Shown piece after piece: positions 54,357-64,000 of a stretch of 64,000 nucleotides of DNA (positions are counted from its first letter, which is position 1; every line of letters starts with the position of its first letter). Where the stretch lies: NCBI GenBank assembly GCA_028274465.1, contig CM051458.1:82914085-82978084 (forward strand), read 5' to 3'. A model generated the notes under the pieces. The model did not search any database and was not told where the DNA came from. It saw only the letters and a list, made by a program, of their open reading frames with translations. A program made the position numbers and the translations under genes. This stretch comes from Plantago ovata (taxonomy: Eukaryota; Streptophyta; Magnoliopsida; Lamiales; Plantaginaceae).

Positions 54357-54770
54357 CTAGCACTGGTTAGCTTCAGTAACATCCTCCTCAAGCAACTCAT
54401 GGCTAATCTTACCCCTGCAAACAGGGCAAACAGAGTTCCTAGCCAACCAAGAATCCGCGCATTGCAGATGAAACCCGTGGTTACACCCTGGAATCATCCT
54501 AGCCGCTTCATGGCTCTCGATATCATCCAAACACACCGCACACTCCGCCCCCATGACCAAATCTTTGCCAGTAACCTTAGGGAGCTTCTCGAGTTGAATT
54601 GCAGACAACCCCTTGGTCTTATTCGGCTTTTCCAGTGCCTCTATGTCCCCGTTGGACTCCACGTCCGCTAGCGGGAAGCACAGTAAACAGAGGTACACCA
54701 TGACCACTATGGTAATGCTGGAGCACAAAAGTAACAAGGCCACGAACGATGATCCGATATACTGGAACAT
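54357..54770 (-). CDS. RING-H2 finger protein, ATL-like (cluster member 1)
   Basis: Single-exon gene for 137 residues, ATG at 54770. One N-terminal membrane helix (about residues 8-32, FVALLLLCSSITIVVMVYLC) precedes a conserved linker, LSAIQLEKLPKVTGKDLVMG. The RING-H2 finger follows (CAVC, CNHGFHLQC, CPVC; C3H2C3 ligands all present). ATL-type proteins are membrane-anchored E3 ubiquitin ligases, many of them defence-responsive. The linker recalls the GLD-like segment of ATLs but reads GLSAxxLEKLPKVTGKDL, a feature shared by all five genes in this cluster. The PVC..SW positions for E2 contact are kept (Pro before Cys7, Trp in ADSWL). Expected to be functional. Confidence 0.88.
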   Translation of the reverse strand: MFQYIGSSFVALLLLCSSITIVVMVYLCLLCFPLADVESNGDIEALEKPNKTKGLSAIQLEKLPKVTGKDLVMGAECAVCLDDIESHEAARMIPGCNHGFHLQCADSWLARNSVCPVCRGKISHELLEEDVTEANQC

Positions 54771-54834
54771 GTTCTGTGGCCTATTGAAAATATTGAAGTA
54801 TGAAATATTTATGTTGTTTTTTTCTCAAGTGTGA

Positions 54835-56720
54835 AAGTGATAGAGCAGCAGGTTATGATGGTTTATATATTGGTGAAAAAGTTGGTGTTTTGAAAAGGTT
54901 AAATGAGTCTAGCTGGCATATAGCTGCCGTGGTAAGGCTGTGAGTGAATTTGGTAAATTGGGTGTTGATTTTGTTTCCTCAATAAGTGGATGGAGTGATA
55001 ATTAGGTTATATTTAACGCGCTACGCTACTTTTCATGACCATATTCGTAGTTTCGTTCACTTTTTTCATACGAAGAAACAAAATATTTTATTTTTGAATT
55101 TTAAATGAAGGCAACAAATGAGAATAAGTAAGCAAGAAAAACGGGAAGATGAGATGGTTGTTAGAAATACCAAGTCAATAAATGTTTTCGGAATATTCTT
55201 GAAATAAAGCCAACAAAATTCTTTTTATAGGCCAACTTTTGGTGGGGTATGTTAAAATTAAAAAGTGAAAAATAATTTTTTCTACCCAAATTATTACGCA
55301 ACAACTTACATTTTTTTTTTACATATATTACACTTTAATATCTAAACTATTCAACATATTACTACATATAATTGAAAGTTTATTAATTGAAGAATTTAAA
55401 AACAAAATCATAAAAAATGTATAAAAGGTTATTAAAAAATAAGAATTCATTCTTAATAAATAAAATAAAACATATTAATATTATTTAAATATAATAAGTA
55501 GAAGATGTAAGAATAACTTATTTATATAATTAAATATTTAATATTTACAGTGATTTTACACTATTGTTTAAATATATCCAACTTTGAACGATTAATATCA
55601 GAAAATTAGTTAATTTCGTTGAATTATTCAAACAAAAATAAAAATTGTAATAGAACCCCGAATGGAGCTGCACCATGCAGCTTTACGATCGGGAGCTTGC
55701 AGGCTCCAGTCGGAGCTTGTAGCTCCGTCCGGTGTCGGATTTTAAACAAGGAGAAAGAAGAAGAAAAGGAAAGAAGAAAAAGAGAAATAAGAAGATAAAA
55801 AGGGAAAATTAAAATTAGCTAAGGTCATGGTCATGTTTGGCTTGAAGAGAGAGAATAAGTCCCAAAAAATTGGTCAACTGTTCTACTCGAAAATGGAGTT
55901 CAATGTAATAAAAAGAACACTTGTCACTGAAATGCAAAGTGGGTATCTAAAAGGGATGTATATAAAAACTCCCTTTAAATTAACAATATTTTAAATTAAT
56001 TTTAAATTTAAAACACAACTTAAAAGCTATTTAATCTCAAGCGACTAGATTTGTGGAATTCTACGAAGATGGTTGAAGAAGCGTAATAGGAGGAATGTGG
56101 ATGTTTGATAATTTAAAGTGTAGTAATTTCTCAAATGTTAGATACGTTAGTTGTCCGTTCATAATTTTTCATTCATTCATTTGGACATTTATTTATTTAT
56201 AAAATGTTAAAAAAATTCCTAGGTTAGTAAAAATTGCTAGGTTTAACATATTCTTATAATTTTATTAAAATTTTATCCGTCGGAGTAATTTATTCTTGTT
56301 GATAAATGTGAGTATGGGTTTTCTCGTCAGTTAAGTTGTCACCTCGATCAACGTCAGTTATAGTGTCGATGCATAACACGTATCATTGTACACTGTCGCC
56401 CATACGTATTGTAAATAAGCGTGATTCAACTCTAAAATATCAGATTTTTAAGTGTTGATCTATGTGGATTTTAGACTTACTTCACAAGAAACCCATGTAG
56501 CAATAATCTCTTAATTTTATTTCATATTGTAATTTTATTATATATATTTTTTTTATCTTTAATGGTTTCATCGTCTAATTATAGGAGTACTGTAATTAAG
56601 TTAACTGACTAGTCGATAACTCGTGCCTCGTGGTGTGTTCAGCAATTGCTTGGTCTTCACTCTTCTTCAAGCGAAGTTGGTCACTTCACTACCTAGCTAA
56701 AAACGAACTGAGAAATCATC
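54835..56720. other. Intergenic
   Basis: AT-rich, with no gene. A GC-rich 65-bp island with three consecutive stem-loops is listed separately. The 56200-56290 part contains old MITE-like words (tccgtcggagtaattt) too decayed to delimit. Confidence 0.5.
55664..55726. repeat. Three consecutive stem-loops in a GC-rich island
   Basis: Hairpin 1: agctgca-cca-tgcagct (55666-55682, perfect 7-bp stem). Hairpin 2: ggagc / gctcc (55692-55707). Hairpin 3: ggagct-tgt-agctcc (55712-55726, perfect 6-bp stem). All three contain GGAGCT or a close form, in otherwise very AT-rich DNA. Probably a transposon fragment. Confidence 0.5.
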
Positions 56721-56723
56721 AAA

Positions 56724-58733
56724 ATGTTTGCTCCTCTTCTGAAAAGAATCAAACTATTTTTCCAAAATTCATCCCTAAAAAATCCAATTTCTCAACCCAC
56801 CATCACCCCAAACCCTACAAATCCAGTAATCCCAATTAAACCCTCCACCGTCATCGGACTAATTTCCAGATCCACCGTCGGCCACCTCCTCCCCACCAAA
56901 AAGCACGCACTCGACGGACTCGTTGCTCTTCTCATCAAGTTGCACAATAGCTACGAAGCCAAGCGCGTGAAGAAAATCATTGCGAAGAAAAACTACGCCG
57001 AAGATCTCTCAACATTCAACGCGGTCATTGGATCGTTAACTAAGACTGGCGAAACTTACATTGCTCCGCGCGTGCTTCAAGTGATGCACGCGCGTGGCGT
57101 CACTCCGGATGGGGTTACCTACAATCACATAGCTCAGTGGTTCCTCCGTAACTGCACGCTCCAGGAGGATGACATGATGTTGATGATGAAGAGATTGGAG
57201 GGATCAGGAAATATGCCAAACGCAAAGACGTACCACACTAGCTGGTGTTACACGCGCTGAGGGCGATGGATTTAGACAAGGCGTTGGAGTGTGTATCGAA
57301 AATGGCAGCGCAAGGAGTGCCTTTGAGGAACGAGACCTTAGACTATTTTATTTCGTTGATGCTTAAGAGAAGATGTTGGGAATTTTAGTGAAATGATTGA
57401 ACTTTCAATTCATATGATGTATTGGTCATATGGGCCCAACGTGTTGGAAACAAGCTTTGCATTACCCGTTTGTTGAAATGGATGTCACTAAAGCGTTAAG
57501 TCACTAAAATCCCGTAGGGTGAAAGTTGATTAATGCACATAGTGTATCGGTCAATACATGAATGAATTAAATCGATCGTTAAAATACAGTTGGTACCACT
57601 GTGCTAAAATTCATGGACAAAAGGCAAATGAAGTTTGCATAGATTTGTGAAAAATGCATTGTTGGAATGTTATTCATTTGTGTTTAATTGTAATTAATTA
57701 CTCAAATTGGATGAGAAAATTAATTTACAAGTTAAACAAGTTGAATTAGTGAATTTGTGACCTTTCACAATGGTTTCCAACAAGAAAAGGTGATAAAAAC
57801 GTCAAAAACAAAATAGTTGCACCTGTTGGGAATCAAACCTGAGACCTGTTCGTTGGCAGGCACGAGTCCATTTCACTGGACCATCACAACACTTGTAAAA
57901 GGTTTTGACTTTTGGCGATTTTATCCAACAGACATGTCTGGCGGATTTTTCCCACATTTTGGCATTTTGTTGAATGGTTTGCTACCATTCATTGTGACCT
58001 TTTGAAGGGATTTCATACCTTTTCATTGAAGCCTTTGATAAGTATAAATATGGGAGTGGGGTTCATTCCCAAACACACATCCAAGGCATTTGATACTTCT
58101 CTTCTCATTTGCTTTCTCTTTGCACTCTATCATACTTAAAGTAAGTTCGCTAGATTCGACTATTGGAGTGCTCCTTAGTCGTCTTAGAGTAGTTTTATCC
58201 TGGGAGACAGATTGCCGAAATTCCGTAAGCACCACGAGCGGGGCAAGTATTTGTCTTAAGGAGAGATAGTCCAACTATCGACTCTACTCCCCATTTGTTG
58301 TTGTTGTTACTCCTTTGAGGAGTTGTTGGAAGTCCATCGGTTGTTGCAATCTGTACGTGGTTCGTTGCATTCTTATAGTGCGCAAGGAAGGACTTTGTGA
58401 TTGAATACTCTACTTTGTAAGTTCTTTTGTTTGTTATATATTGATATATATACTTGCATTTGGTTTTGTGTTCCTACTTGTTCTTGTCTCAAACTCTTGT
58501 TTAAGTAAAAGCCCATCGGCTCCAACAGAAGAAAGGTTAGTCATGAGGTGGTGGATTATGTGCGGGGATTTCCGGTCAAGGAGGATAAGGATAAAGAAGC
58601 CCAGGTGTTTAGGGTCCTGGTGAGAAATCTGATGACTACTGGAAGACACAAAGAAGCTTGTCAAGTGGTGCGCGAAATGATAACGACGCGTTTAATAGTT
58701 GGAGAGAATTTGCTTGCTTTAACTGAAAATTGA
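56724..58733 (+). pseudogene. PPR-like gene split by a solo LTR
   Basis: Starts MFAPLLKRIKLFFQNS at ATG 56724 and is a diverged paralogue of the gene at 48653 (shared KHALDGLVA, FNAVIGSLTKTGET, VMHARGVTPDGVTYNHI). A frameshift lies near 57235-57242, after KTYH; the following part (LVLHALRAMDLDKALECVSKM) is in another frame. At 57373 a 1,154-bp solo LTR interrupts it, with the gene resuming at 58528. Read past the LTR, the tail continues to a stop at 58733 (EAQVFRVLVRNLMTTGRHKEAC, another PPR repeat). It was a roughly 270-280-residue PPR protein. Confidence 0.8.
57374..58527 (+). mobile_element. Solo LTR 1
   Basis: A 1,154-bp LTR beginning tgttgggaattttag and ending ctccaaca, flanked by the 5-bp direct repeat gaaga (57369-57373 and 58528-58532). 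No internal retrotransposon sequence is present, so the element was reduced by LTR-LTR recombination. A TATA-like tataaata lies near 58036. A tRNA-like word (ggaatcaaacctgagacc, around 57829) occurs inside. It inserted in the PPR-like gene. Confidence 0.9.
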
Positions 58734-59097
58734 ACTTATGTTAATTTGTGCTAGTAGTGCATAAAACTTACTGTATTAAGATTTCTTAGTATGCGCTGAT
58801 TCCATACGATCTGAAAGTGGCCTAGACGAGGCTATTTGCTAGTTACATTAGTAAAATTACTTAAGAGAGTTACAAATATTGTTCGTAAGACCCTAATAGT
58901 AAAGGCAATTTGTTACCGTATGAATGTTGTTGTTGCGAGGTTGAAAGATTACAAATACAACATAACCAACAATTGGAGATGATAAAAAATAAACTGAGTT
59001 TATATAATAAACTAAGGACGATTGTAATTTGTAACTGCTTTCTCATTCAACTCCCCTCAAGTACTCTGCAATCATCACAGTGCAGCAAATCGACCCT
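58734..59097. other. Short intergenic gap
   Basis: Between the tail of the PPR-like pseudogene and the stop codon of the second RING gene. Nothing was recognised; it probably includes the 3' untranslated regions of both. Confidence 0.5.
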
Positions 59098-59526
59098 CTA
59101 GCATGGATTCGATTCCTTGGAAACGAAAACCTCAGGCCTGATCTGAGTCCTGCACATAGGGCAAGTAGTGCTACAAACAAACCATGTATCTGCACATTGC
59201 AGATGAAACCCGTGATTACATCCTGGAATCATCCTAGCCGTCTGATCACTCTTTATTTCCTTCATACACACCGCACAGGTATCTGTTCCCATGACCAAAT
59301 CTTTGCCGGTAACTTTGGGAAGCTTTTCTAGGAGCGGGGCTGACAAACCTTGGACTTTGACTGGGTACTTGAACTCCTCTTCCCAGGATAGACCAATGGA
59401 GCCACTTGGGTACAATAACTCGAGAAGGCAAAGCACGTTGTAACCGCACCAGAAGCAGCACCCCAACAAGACTAATAAGCAGCATGATGAAAACAAAACA
59501 AGCAACGCTATTATTAGTGGGTGCAT
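59098..59526 (-). CDS. RING-H2 finger protein, ATL-like (cluster member 2)
   Basis: Single-exon gene for 142 residues. I take ATG 59526 (MHPLIIALLVLFSSCC). The frame continues upstream, but without an ATG start in keeping with the family. A strongly hydrophobic N-terminus (two possible segments, residues about 4-22 and 25-42, Cys-rich) is followed by GLSAPLLEKLPKVTGKDLVMGTD. The RING-H2 finger has CAVC, CNHGFHLQC and CPMC, with all eight ligands. It ends VSKESNPC; several cluster members share an NPC/NQC tail. Predicted membrane-bound E3 ligase. Confidence 0.85.
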   Translation of the reverse strand: MHPLIIALLVLFSSCCLLVLLGCCFWCGYNVLCLLELLYPSGSIGLSWEEEFKYPVKVQGLSAPLLEKLPKVTGKDLVMGTDTCAVCMKEIKSDQTARMIPGCNHGFHLQCADTWFVCSTTCPMCRTQIRPEVFVSKESNPC

Positions 59527-59637
59527 CTTATTATTTACTACTACTTTATTACACCACCAAGTGATCAAGAATCTGTTAATGGATTTCGTGAACAAAGTTT
59601 TCAGTAAAAGAAAAAAAAACCAAGAGAGCTTGTTGTA

Positions 59638-60171
59638 ATAACTTCAGTCCCTTCTTATTATTGAAGGTTTCGACAATTTATAATACTGTATTTTAGTCCT
59701 GTTCTAGTTGGAATAGGAATTATATACTGTATAGTTTTACCTTTTACCTTTAAGAAGTCGAATTACGTATTTGATTTATATTATGTCAAGAATGTGACGT
59801 TGCAAGATTTATTGTTATGGTTGATGGTTCGGGTACACACGACTTCATGAACCCTTGGGTTTGGCCACAGGGGAGGACTCAGGGGTGGACATTGTGGGGT
59901 ATTCGCCCCCCCTACCTTAAATTCTGGATTCACCCCTGTTTGGCCGTTTCAGTTTGTATCTAATGTGCACCGAGTGGGGGTTGTAATTAACTTATGCGAA
60001 TAGATGGTCACGGTCTAATTAAAATAAAATCGAAGAACACAATCAATTGACTGCATATTTTCTTCCCTGAGAACAAATTATTATCCAGAGAACCCGATGA
60101 TATTCATTTATAAAACAAACAAATAGTGACAACAGAGCAAAACTGAGTGCAATTTATTTACATATTCAACG
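59638..60171. other. Intergenic between RING genes
   Basis: Contains the phrase ggggaggactcaggggtggacattg...attctggattcacccctg (59870-59938), which is a common plant transposon-end sequence, but no element could be delimited. Confidence 0.4.
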
Positions 60172-60471
60172 TTAGTTCGGTCCAACGTTAGTTCTGCAAA
60201 GAGGACAGACAGCGTTACTAACCAGCCAAGTATCGATGCATTGTAGATGGAACCCGTGGTTGCAGCCCGGAATCAACCTTGCAGATTGACAACTTTCAAT
60301 TTCACACATACACACAGCACAATATGTGTCCAGTCCCAAATCTTTACCCGTAACTTTGGGGAGCTTTCGCAGATTGGAAACAGACAGACCTTTGTACTCT
60401 TTCGGATTCTCATCTTCTTCACCTCTAGTGCGCCAAAGCCAATGGATATACGTTGCTAACGTGATGACCAT
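60172..60471 (-). CDS. RING-H2 finger protein, ATL-like (cluster member 3), start uncertain
   Basis: From ATG 60471 the protein is 99 residues: MVITLATYIHWLWRTRGE, LSVSNLRKLPKVTGKDLG, then a RING-H2 finger with CAVC, CNHGFHLQC and CPLC intact. The frame is open upstream to about 60510 and encodes a longer hydrophobic segment (FKFELLLYVYAGMV). The only upstream ATG (60522) is one base out of frame across a run of six T. The family's usual full membrane helix may therefore have been lost by a one-base slip, leaving a short anchor. Could be functional, soluble or dead. Confidence 0.75.
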   Translation of the reverse strand: MVITLATYIHWLWRTRGEEDENPKEYKGLSVSNLRKLPKVTGKDLGLDTYCAVCMCEIESCQSARLIPGCNHGFHLQCIDTWLVSNAVCPLCRTNVGPN

Positions 60472-60559
60472 GCCAGCGTAGACGTAGAGAAGTAGTTCGA
60501 ATTTGAACAAAAAAGCGCCATAGTTGATAATAGGCTAGTGGGAAGAACAGTGAACTGAG

Positions 60560-61092
60560 TAAGGTTTTTTATATATATGTTGATGGAATAAAGGGAAAAT
60601 GGAACAAATATGACAGCGCTATATGAATGCAATAGAATGTGAATGATATACTACATTAACTATTTTACCATATATGTGATGTTTTAAGTTCATGTACCTC
60701 GGAACTTGGAAATCTTGTAGTACCATATATGATTTCGTTTGAATAAAGGCAAGCGTATAATTTGAAAGAGTAGTTAACACAAAGCATGGCGGAAAAAATC
60801 GCGGTAACATCTAGAGTCGGAGTCGGATTGTGTGAGTTTGGAACAGTTGCATATATCATTGAAAATATTACAAACCCTTTAAATTTGAGTTAAAATCATA
60901 AAACCCTTCAAATTTGAGTTAATATTGTAATATTATATATATATTATTTTTGAAAGTTCGGGAGAGGGAAACCTGAAAAATCGTAATAAATATTATCTAT
61001 AAAAATCTTACAAAATTGTAAAGACTACCTATTAAGAAGGAAAAATTCAAAATTTTGGGGATGGGGTCGCCCCGGAACCTGCTACGGTTCGA
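60560..61092. other. Intergenic
   Basis: AT-rich, with a local duplication of aaacccttcaaatttgagtt-like words (60872-60920). No gene seen. Confidence 0.5.
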
Positions 61093-61475
61093 TTAAACAG
61101 CAACAGCAACTTCTGGATTGGTGCCAGGAGCATCATCAAAGAACTCCGACGAGATGTCAGCCCTGCAAATTGGGCAAGTAGCAGTCTTAGTTAGCCATTC
61201 ATCCGCGCATTGTAGATGAACCCGTGGTTGCAGCCTAGAATCATCCTAGCTGGCTGGTCGCTCTCGATTTCATCCAAACATACTGCACAACAGTCTGTTC
61301 CCATGACTAAATCTTTGCCGGTAACCTTGGGTAGCTTCCGAAGTTGAGATGCAGACAACCCCTCGACCTGTTTTTTGACCCGGCTCCGGGAACATGATGC
61401 TATTATTAAACATACGATCATTAAGGTGATGTTGAAGCATCCCAAAACAATTGCCGCAATATGTTCGGGATTCAT
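61093..61475 (-). pseudogene. RING-H2 finger gene with one-base deletion (cluster member 4)
   Basis: ATG 61475 begins MNPEHIAAIVLGCFNITLMIVCLIIASC (membrane helix), then GLSASQLRKLPKVTGKDLVMG and CAVCLDEIESDQPARM. Near 61218 one A of the plus-strand AAA seen in the intact relatives is missing, so the codons after GCNHGF go out of frame and stop at 61191. The second half of the finger (LQCADEWLTKTATCPICRADI) is still readable in the next frame down to a stop at 61093. This is a single recent lesion or a sequence error. A second change, MILGC for MIPGC, is also present. Confidence 0.85.
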
Positions 61476-61892
61476 CTTAATTGAAAACTTGAAGAGATAT
61501 TGGAAACAGGTTTGAACTTTGGAGTTGGTGTAACCCTAAGATTAATAAATATTTGGATTTTGTCAAAGCAAAAAGGTAGGGAAAGGAGATAGATGATCGT
61601 AGAAAGAGTAAATAAATATTCTTTTTCAACTACAAATTTGATTCTTACTTGGAATCCTATTACAACTTTTTTTTTTGGACGTTATGTTTTCCTTGTTTGG
61701 CTCTGTTTTAACTTGCTCTGTTCAAATTCTCTGCTTCCGAACTCTTTACATGATGTCTCCTTCTTCATCTGATCTTCCGTTGTAGTCATCGCGTTCATCA
61801 GCAATGAGGCCTGAGCTGCCGGAGGATATCATCATCGAGATTATATATCACCTTCCAGCCATTGCCCTTTTGAAATTTCGGTGTGTTTCAAA

Positions 61893-61992
61893 CAGGGCCG
61901 TCTCGTAGATTTCGGAGGCCCTGTACAAAATTTTATCTATGAGGCCTTTAATAAAATAAAACAATACCATTACGATTGTTATTTTTATTCTT
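61893..61992. mobile_element. Small insertion with hAT-like end
   Basis: Begins cagggccgtctcgtagattt and soon runs ggaggccctgta. CAGGGCCG ends are common in plant hAT elements. It interrupts the F-box reading frame after RCVS. No clear second terminal repeat or 8-bp duplication was found, so the right limit is inferred from where F-box-like reading resumes. Confidence 0.4.
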
Positions 61993-62143
61993 CTAGCGAA
62001 AACTTCTCAAAAGTCCACCTCATTCATTCGAAGAAGATCAGAATGATGTTATGCGCGGATGGAAAACTTATGCACTGTCATGTTTCTCATCTCCTGTCTA
62101 ATACTAAACCCAACTTTAAACCAACTAGTCCCTTATGTTAATG

Positions 62144-63169
62144 TGTTGGAACTTCGGTGTTCACACGGGGAATGTGAGAGTTAGAAGATGGAACAAGAGA
62201 GTGATAACAAAATGAAACTTGTACATTAACATTGCGAAAATACAACAATAAAGAAATTTACAAAGTAAACTTCCCTTTCTTCCTTCACGCCACAAAATGT
62301 CATGTCTTCAAGCAACTCCAATATGGTAACGAACAATAAGAAATGACGAGTAGAGTCGATGGTTGGACCATCTCTCCTTAAGACAAATGCTTGCCCCGCT
62401 CGTGGTACTTACGGAATAATGGCAATTTGTATCCCAGGATAAAACTACTCTGTAGACGACTAAGGAGCACTCCAATAGTCGAATTTGGCGAACTTACGTT
62501 GAGTATGATTGAGTGCAAAGAGAAAGCAAATGAGAAGAGAAGTATCAAATACCTTGGATTTGTGTTTTTGGGAATGAACCTCACTCCCATATTTATACTT
62601 CTCAAAAGCTTCAATAAAAGGTGCAAAATCTCGCTGCCATGTTTCTTTGGATAAGTTCCAGTTTGAACAAAACTATTCCCAAGAGTTTCAATGGTCCAGC
62701 GGTAGCGTTTCAGTTCGAAACCCAGCAGTCGTGATTTTTCAGTAATAACGTTTTCCTCACCTTTTCTTGTTGGAAACTATTGTGAAAGGTCACAAATTCA
62801 CAAATTCAAGTTGTTTAACTTGTAAATTAATTTTCTCATCAACTTTGAGCAATTAATTACAATTAAACACAAATGAATAACATTCCAACAATGCATTTTG
62901 CATATATCTATGCAAGCCTCATTTGCCTTTCCCATGAATTTTAGCACAGTGGATTCTTTGAACGACTTAATTCATTCATGTATCGATCAACACACTATGT
63001 GCATTAATCACCTTTCACACACGGGATTTTAGTGACTTAACGCCTTAGTGGCATCAATTAACAAATGGAAATACACACACATAGAAATCTTGTTTCCAAC
63101 GTGTTGGGCTCAAACGACCAATACATCGAACGAATTGAAAGCTCATTCGTTATACTAAAATTCCCAACA
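62144..63169 (-). mobile_element. Solo LTR 2, same family as solo LTR 1
   Basis: On the minus strand it begins tgttgggaattttagtata at 63169 and ends ccaaca at 62144 (1,026 bp). Blocks such as gcgttaagtcactaaaatcc, gattaatgcacatagtgt and tgcattgttggaatgttatt are shared with LTR 1. Flanks are taatg (62139-62143) and aaatg (63170-63174), a 4/5 target duplication. Divergence from LTR 1 is moderate, so the two insertions are probably of different ages. Confidence 0.85.
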
Positions 63170-63582
63170 AAATGAACATGATTCATCGTTCCGTACACCC
63201 CGATTAGAAAACTATTATCATGGATGTCAAGCATCTGGACCGGAAAGTGGTTTAGAGCTTGTTGGTTCGTGTAATGGGCTAATTGTAGTATTTGGAAACG
63301 GAAAGTTCTAAATTCAGAAGTGAAAAAAAAAAGAAAAAGTGATTTACAACCGAATGAGCTAGCCCTGTTATACTGATGAGCTTTCTTAACAAACTAACTG
63401 CTAGGTACAGTCTGGTAGCAAATTGTACAATTGAAATCCCTAGTCTAATTATGAAGATACGAAACTCAAGGCATAACGTACAACTCATTCTTCTGTGTTA
63501 GCTTAGTATTTTCCCAAAAGACTTCAGTGTTTTCGGCTATCGAATTATATAGCAATCACAATCCAGAAAATCGATCGTCTCT

Positions 63583-64000
63583 CTAGCATGGATTAGCTTC
63601 CGTGGAATGAAAAAAATCAGGCCCGATCGGAGCCCTGCACATAGGGCAAGTAGCGTTCATAACAAGCCATGTATCCGCGCATTTGAGATGAAACCCATGG
63701 TTGCATCCTGGAATCATCCTAGCCGGCTGATCACTCTCGATTTCATCCAAACACACCGCACAGGATTCTGTTCCCATGACCAAATCTTTGCCGGTTACCT
63801 TGGGAAGCTTTTCTAGGTCCGAGGCTGACAAGGTGTTGTTGGGTATGTGCATTTGAAAACGGTTATGATTGAACTCCTCCTCCTCCGCCGCTTCCCAGGA
63901 ATAACCAAAGGGATATGGGCACAAAACCTCGAGAATGCCAACTAAGTCGTAATCGAACCAGAAGTAGAACTCCAGCAAGGCTAATAAACTTACTGGGATC
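63583..64000 (-). CDS. RING-H2 finger protein, ATL-like (cluster member 5), partial
   Basis: The stop is at 63583 and the frame is open to the window edge, so the N-terminus lies beyond 64000. The visible part begins with a hydrophobic, Leu-rich stretch (VSLLALLEFYFWFDYDLVGI). It continues through an acidic patch, LSASDLEKLPKVTGKDLVMG and an intact RING-H2 finger (CAVC, CNHGFHLKC, CPMC), and ends STEANPC. It is most similar to members 1 and 2. Confidence 0.85.
   Translation of the reverse strand, partial: IPVSLLALLEFYFWFDYDLVGILEVLCPYPFGYSWEAAEEEEFNHNRFQMHIPNNTLSASDLEKLPKVTGKDLVMGTESCAVCLDEIESDQPARMIPGCNHGFHLKCADTWLVMNATCPMCRAPIGPDFFHSTEANPC

Larger units (their letters stand above)
61804..63311 (+). 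pseudogene. F-box protein gene, three pieces split by two insertions
   Basis: Piece 1 (61804-61892) encodes an F-box start: MRPELPEDIIIEIIYHLPAI, then ALLKFRCVS. Piece 2 (about 61993-62143) continues with SENFSKVHLIHSKKIRMMLC, the part that follows the F-box in this family. Piece 3 (63170-63311) reads ASGPESGLELVGSCNGLIVV, the start of the associated domain. Between 1 and 2 lies a roughly 100-bp insertion starting cagggccgtctc; between 2 and 3 lies solo LTR 2. The downstream domain is missing (stop after GNGKF). F-box proteins are substrate receptors of SCF ubiquitin ligases. This copy is dead. Confidence 0.75.

Overview
The window is nuclear DNA of a flowering plant. It has intron-rich eukaryotic genes with GT-AG junctions, plant-only families (CDPK, PPR-like, ATL-type RING-H2, syringolide-induced 14-1-1-like), and many plant transposable elements (L1-type LINEs, tRNA-derived SINEs, Stowaway and Tourist MITEs, solo LTRs, a Mutator-like element). 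A CAD / 8-hydroxygeraniol-dehydrogenase-like gene would fit an asterid, but the species cannot be read from the sequence.

Layout. 0-7.8 kb: a LINE RT relic on the minus strand, a single-exon 14-1-1-like gene (2651-3418, -), then a TE graveyard with two SINEs and a Stowaway MITE, all with target duplications. 7.87-11.47 kb: a decayed LINE with a 14-bp target-site duplication and an inverted 5' end. 11.7-12.2 kb: an LYR-motif protein gene. 12.2-19.6 kb: mostly non-coding, with a LINE relic and MITEs. 19.7-21.9 kb: a seven-exon prolyl 4-hydroxylase. 25.1-32.2 kb: a fourteen-exon RFT1 flippase gene. 33.1-34.5 kb: a CAD-like dehydrogenase with an unusual N-terminal membrane anchor and a one-base frameshift.

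34.95-44.42 kb is the most unusual part. It is a 9,470-bp Mutator-like element with a 9-bp target duplication and degenerate terminal inverted repeats. It carries two convergent genes: a nine-exon Ulp1-type cysteine protease gene (+) and a MURA-type transposase gene (-). About 100 copies of the decamer GCTAGTTTCA (core TAGTTTC) are spread through it, essentially all on one strand. They lie in introns, between the genes and inside transposase coding sequence. Where they are dense, start-to-start spacing is mostly 20-21 or 30-32 bp, close to whole helical turns. I know of no described function for such an array.

44.5-52.6 kb: a truncated F-box-associated-domain gene, then a complete eight-exon calcium-dependent protein kinase (-). 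Its 3.9-kb first intron holds an intact PPR-like gene on the opposite strand and a dead tandem copy of the kinase's own first exon. 54.3-64 kb: a cluster of five related membrane-anchored RING-H2 genes (one frameshifted, one running off the window). Among them are a PPR-like pseudogene split by a solo LTR and an F-box pseudogene split by a second solo LTR of the same family plus a smaller insertion.

All exon models come from hand reading of splice sites and reading-frame phase. No alignment or database search was run. Copy counts are hand counts.
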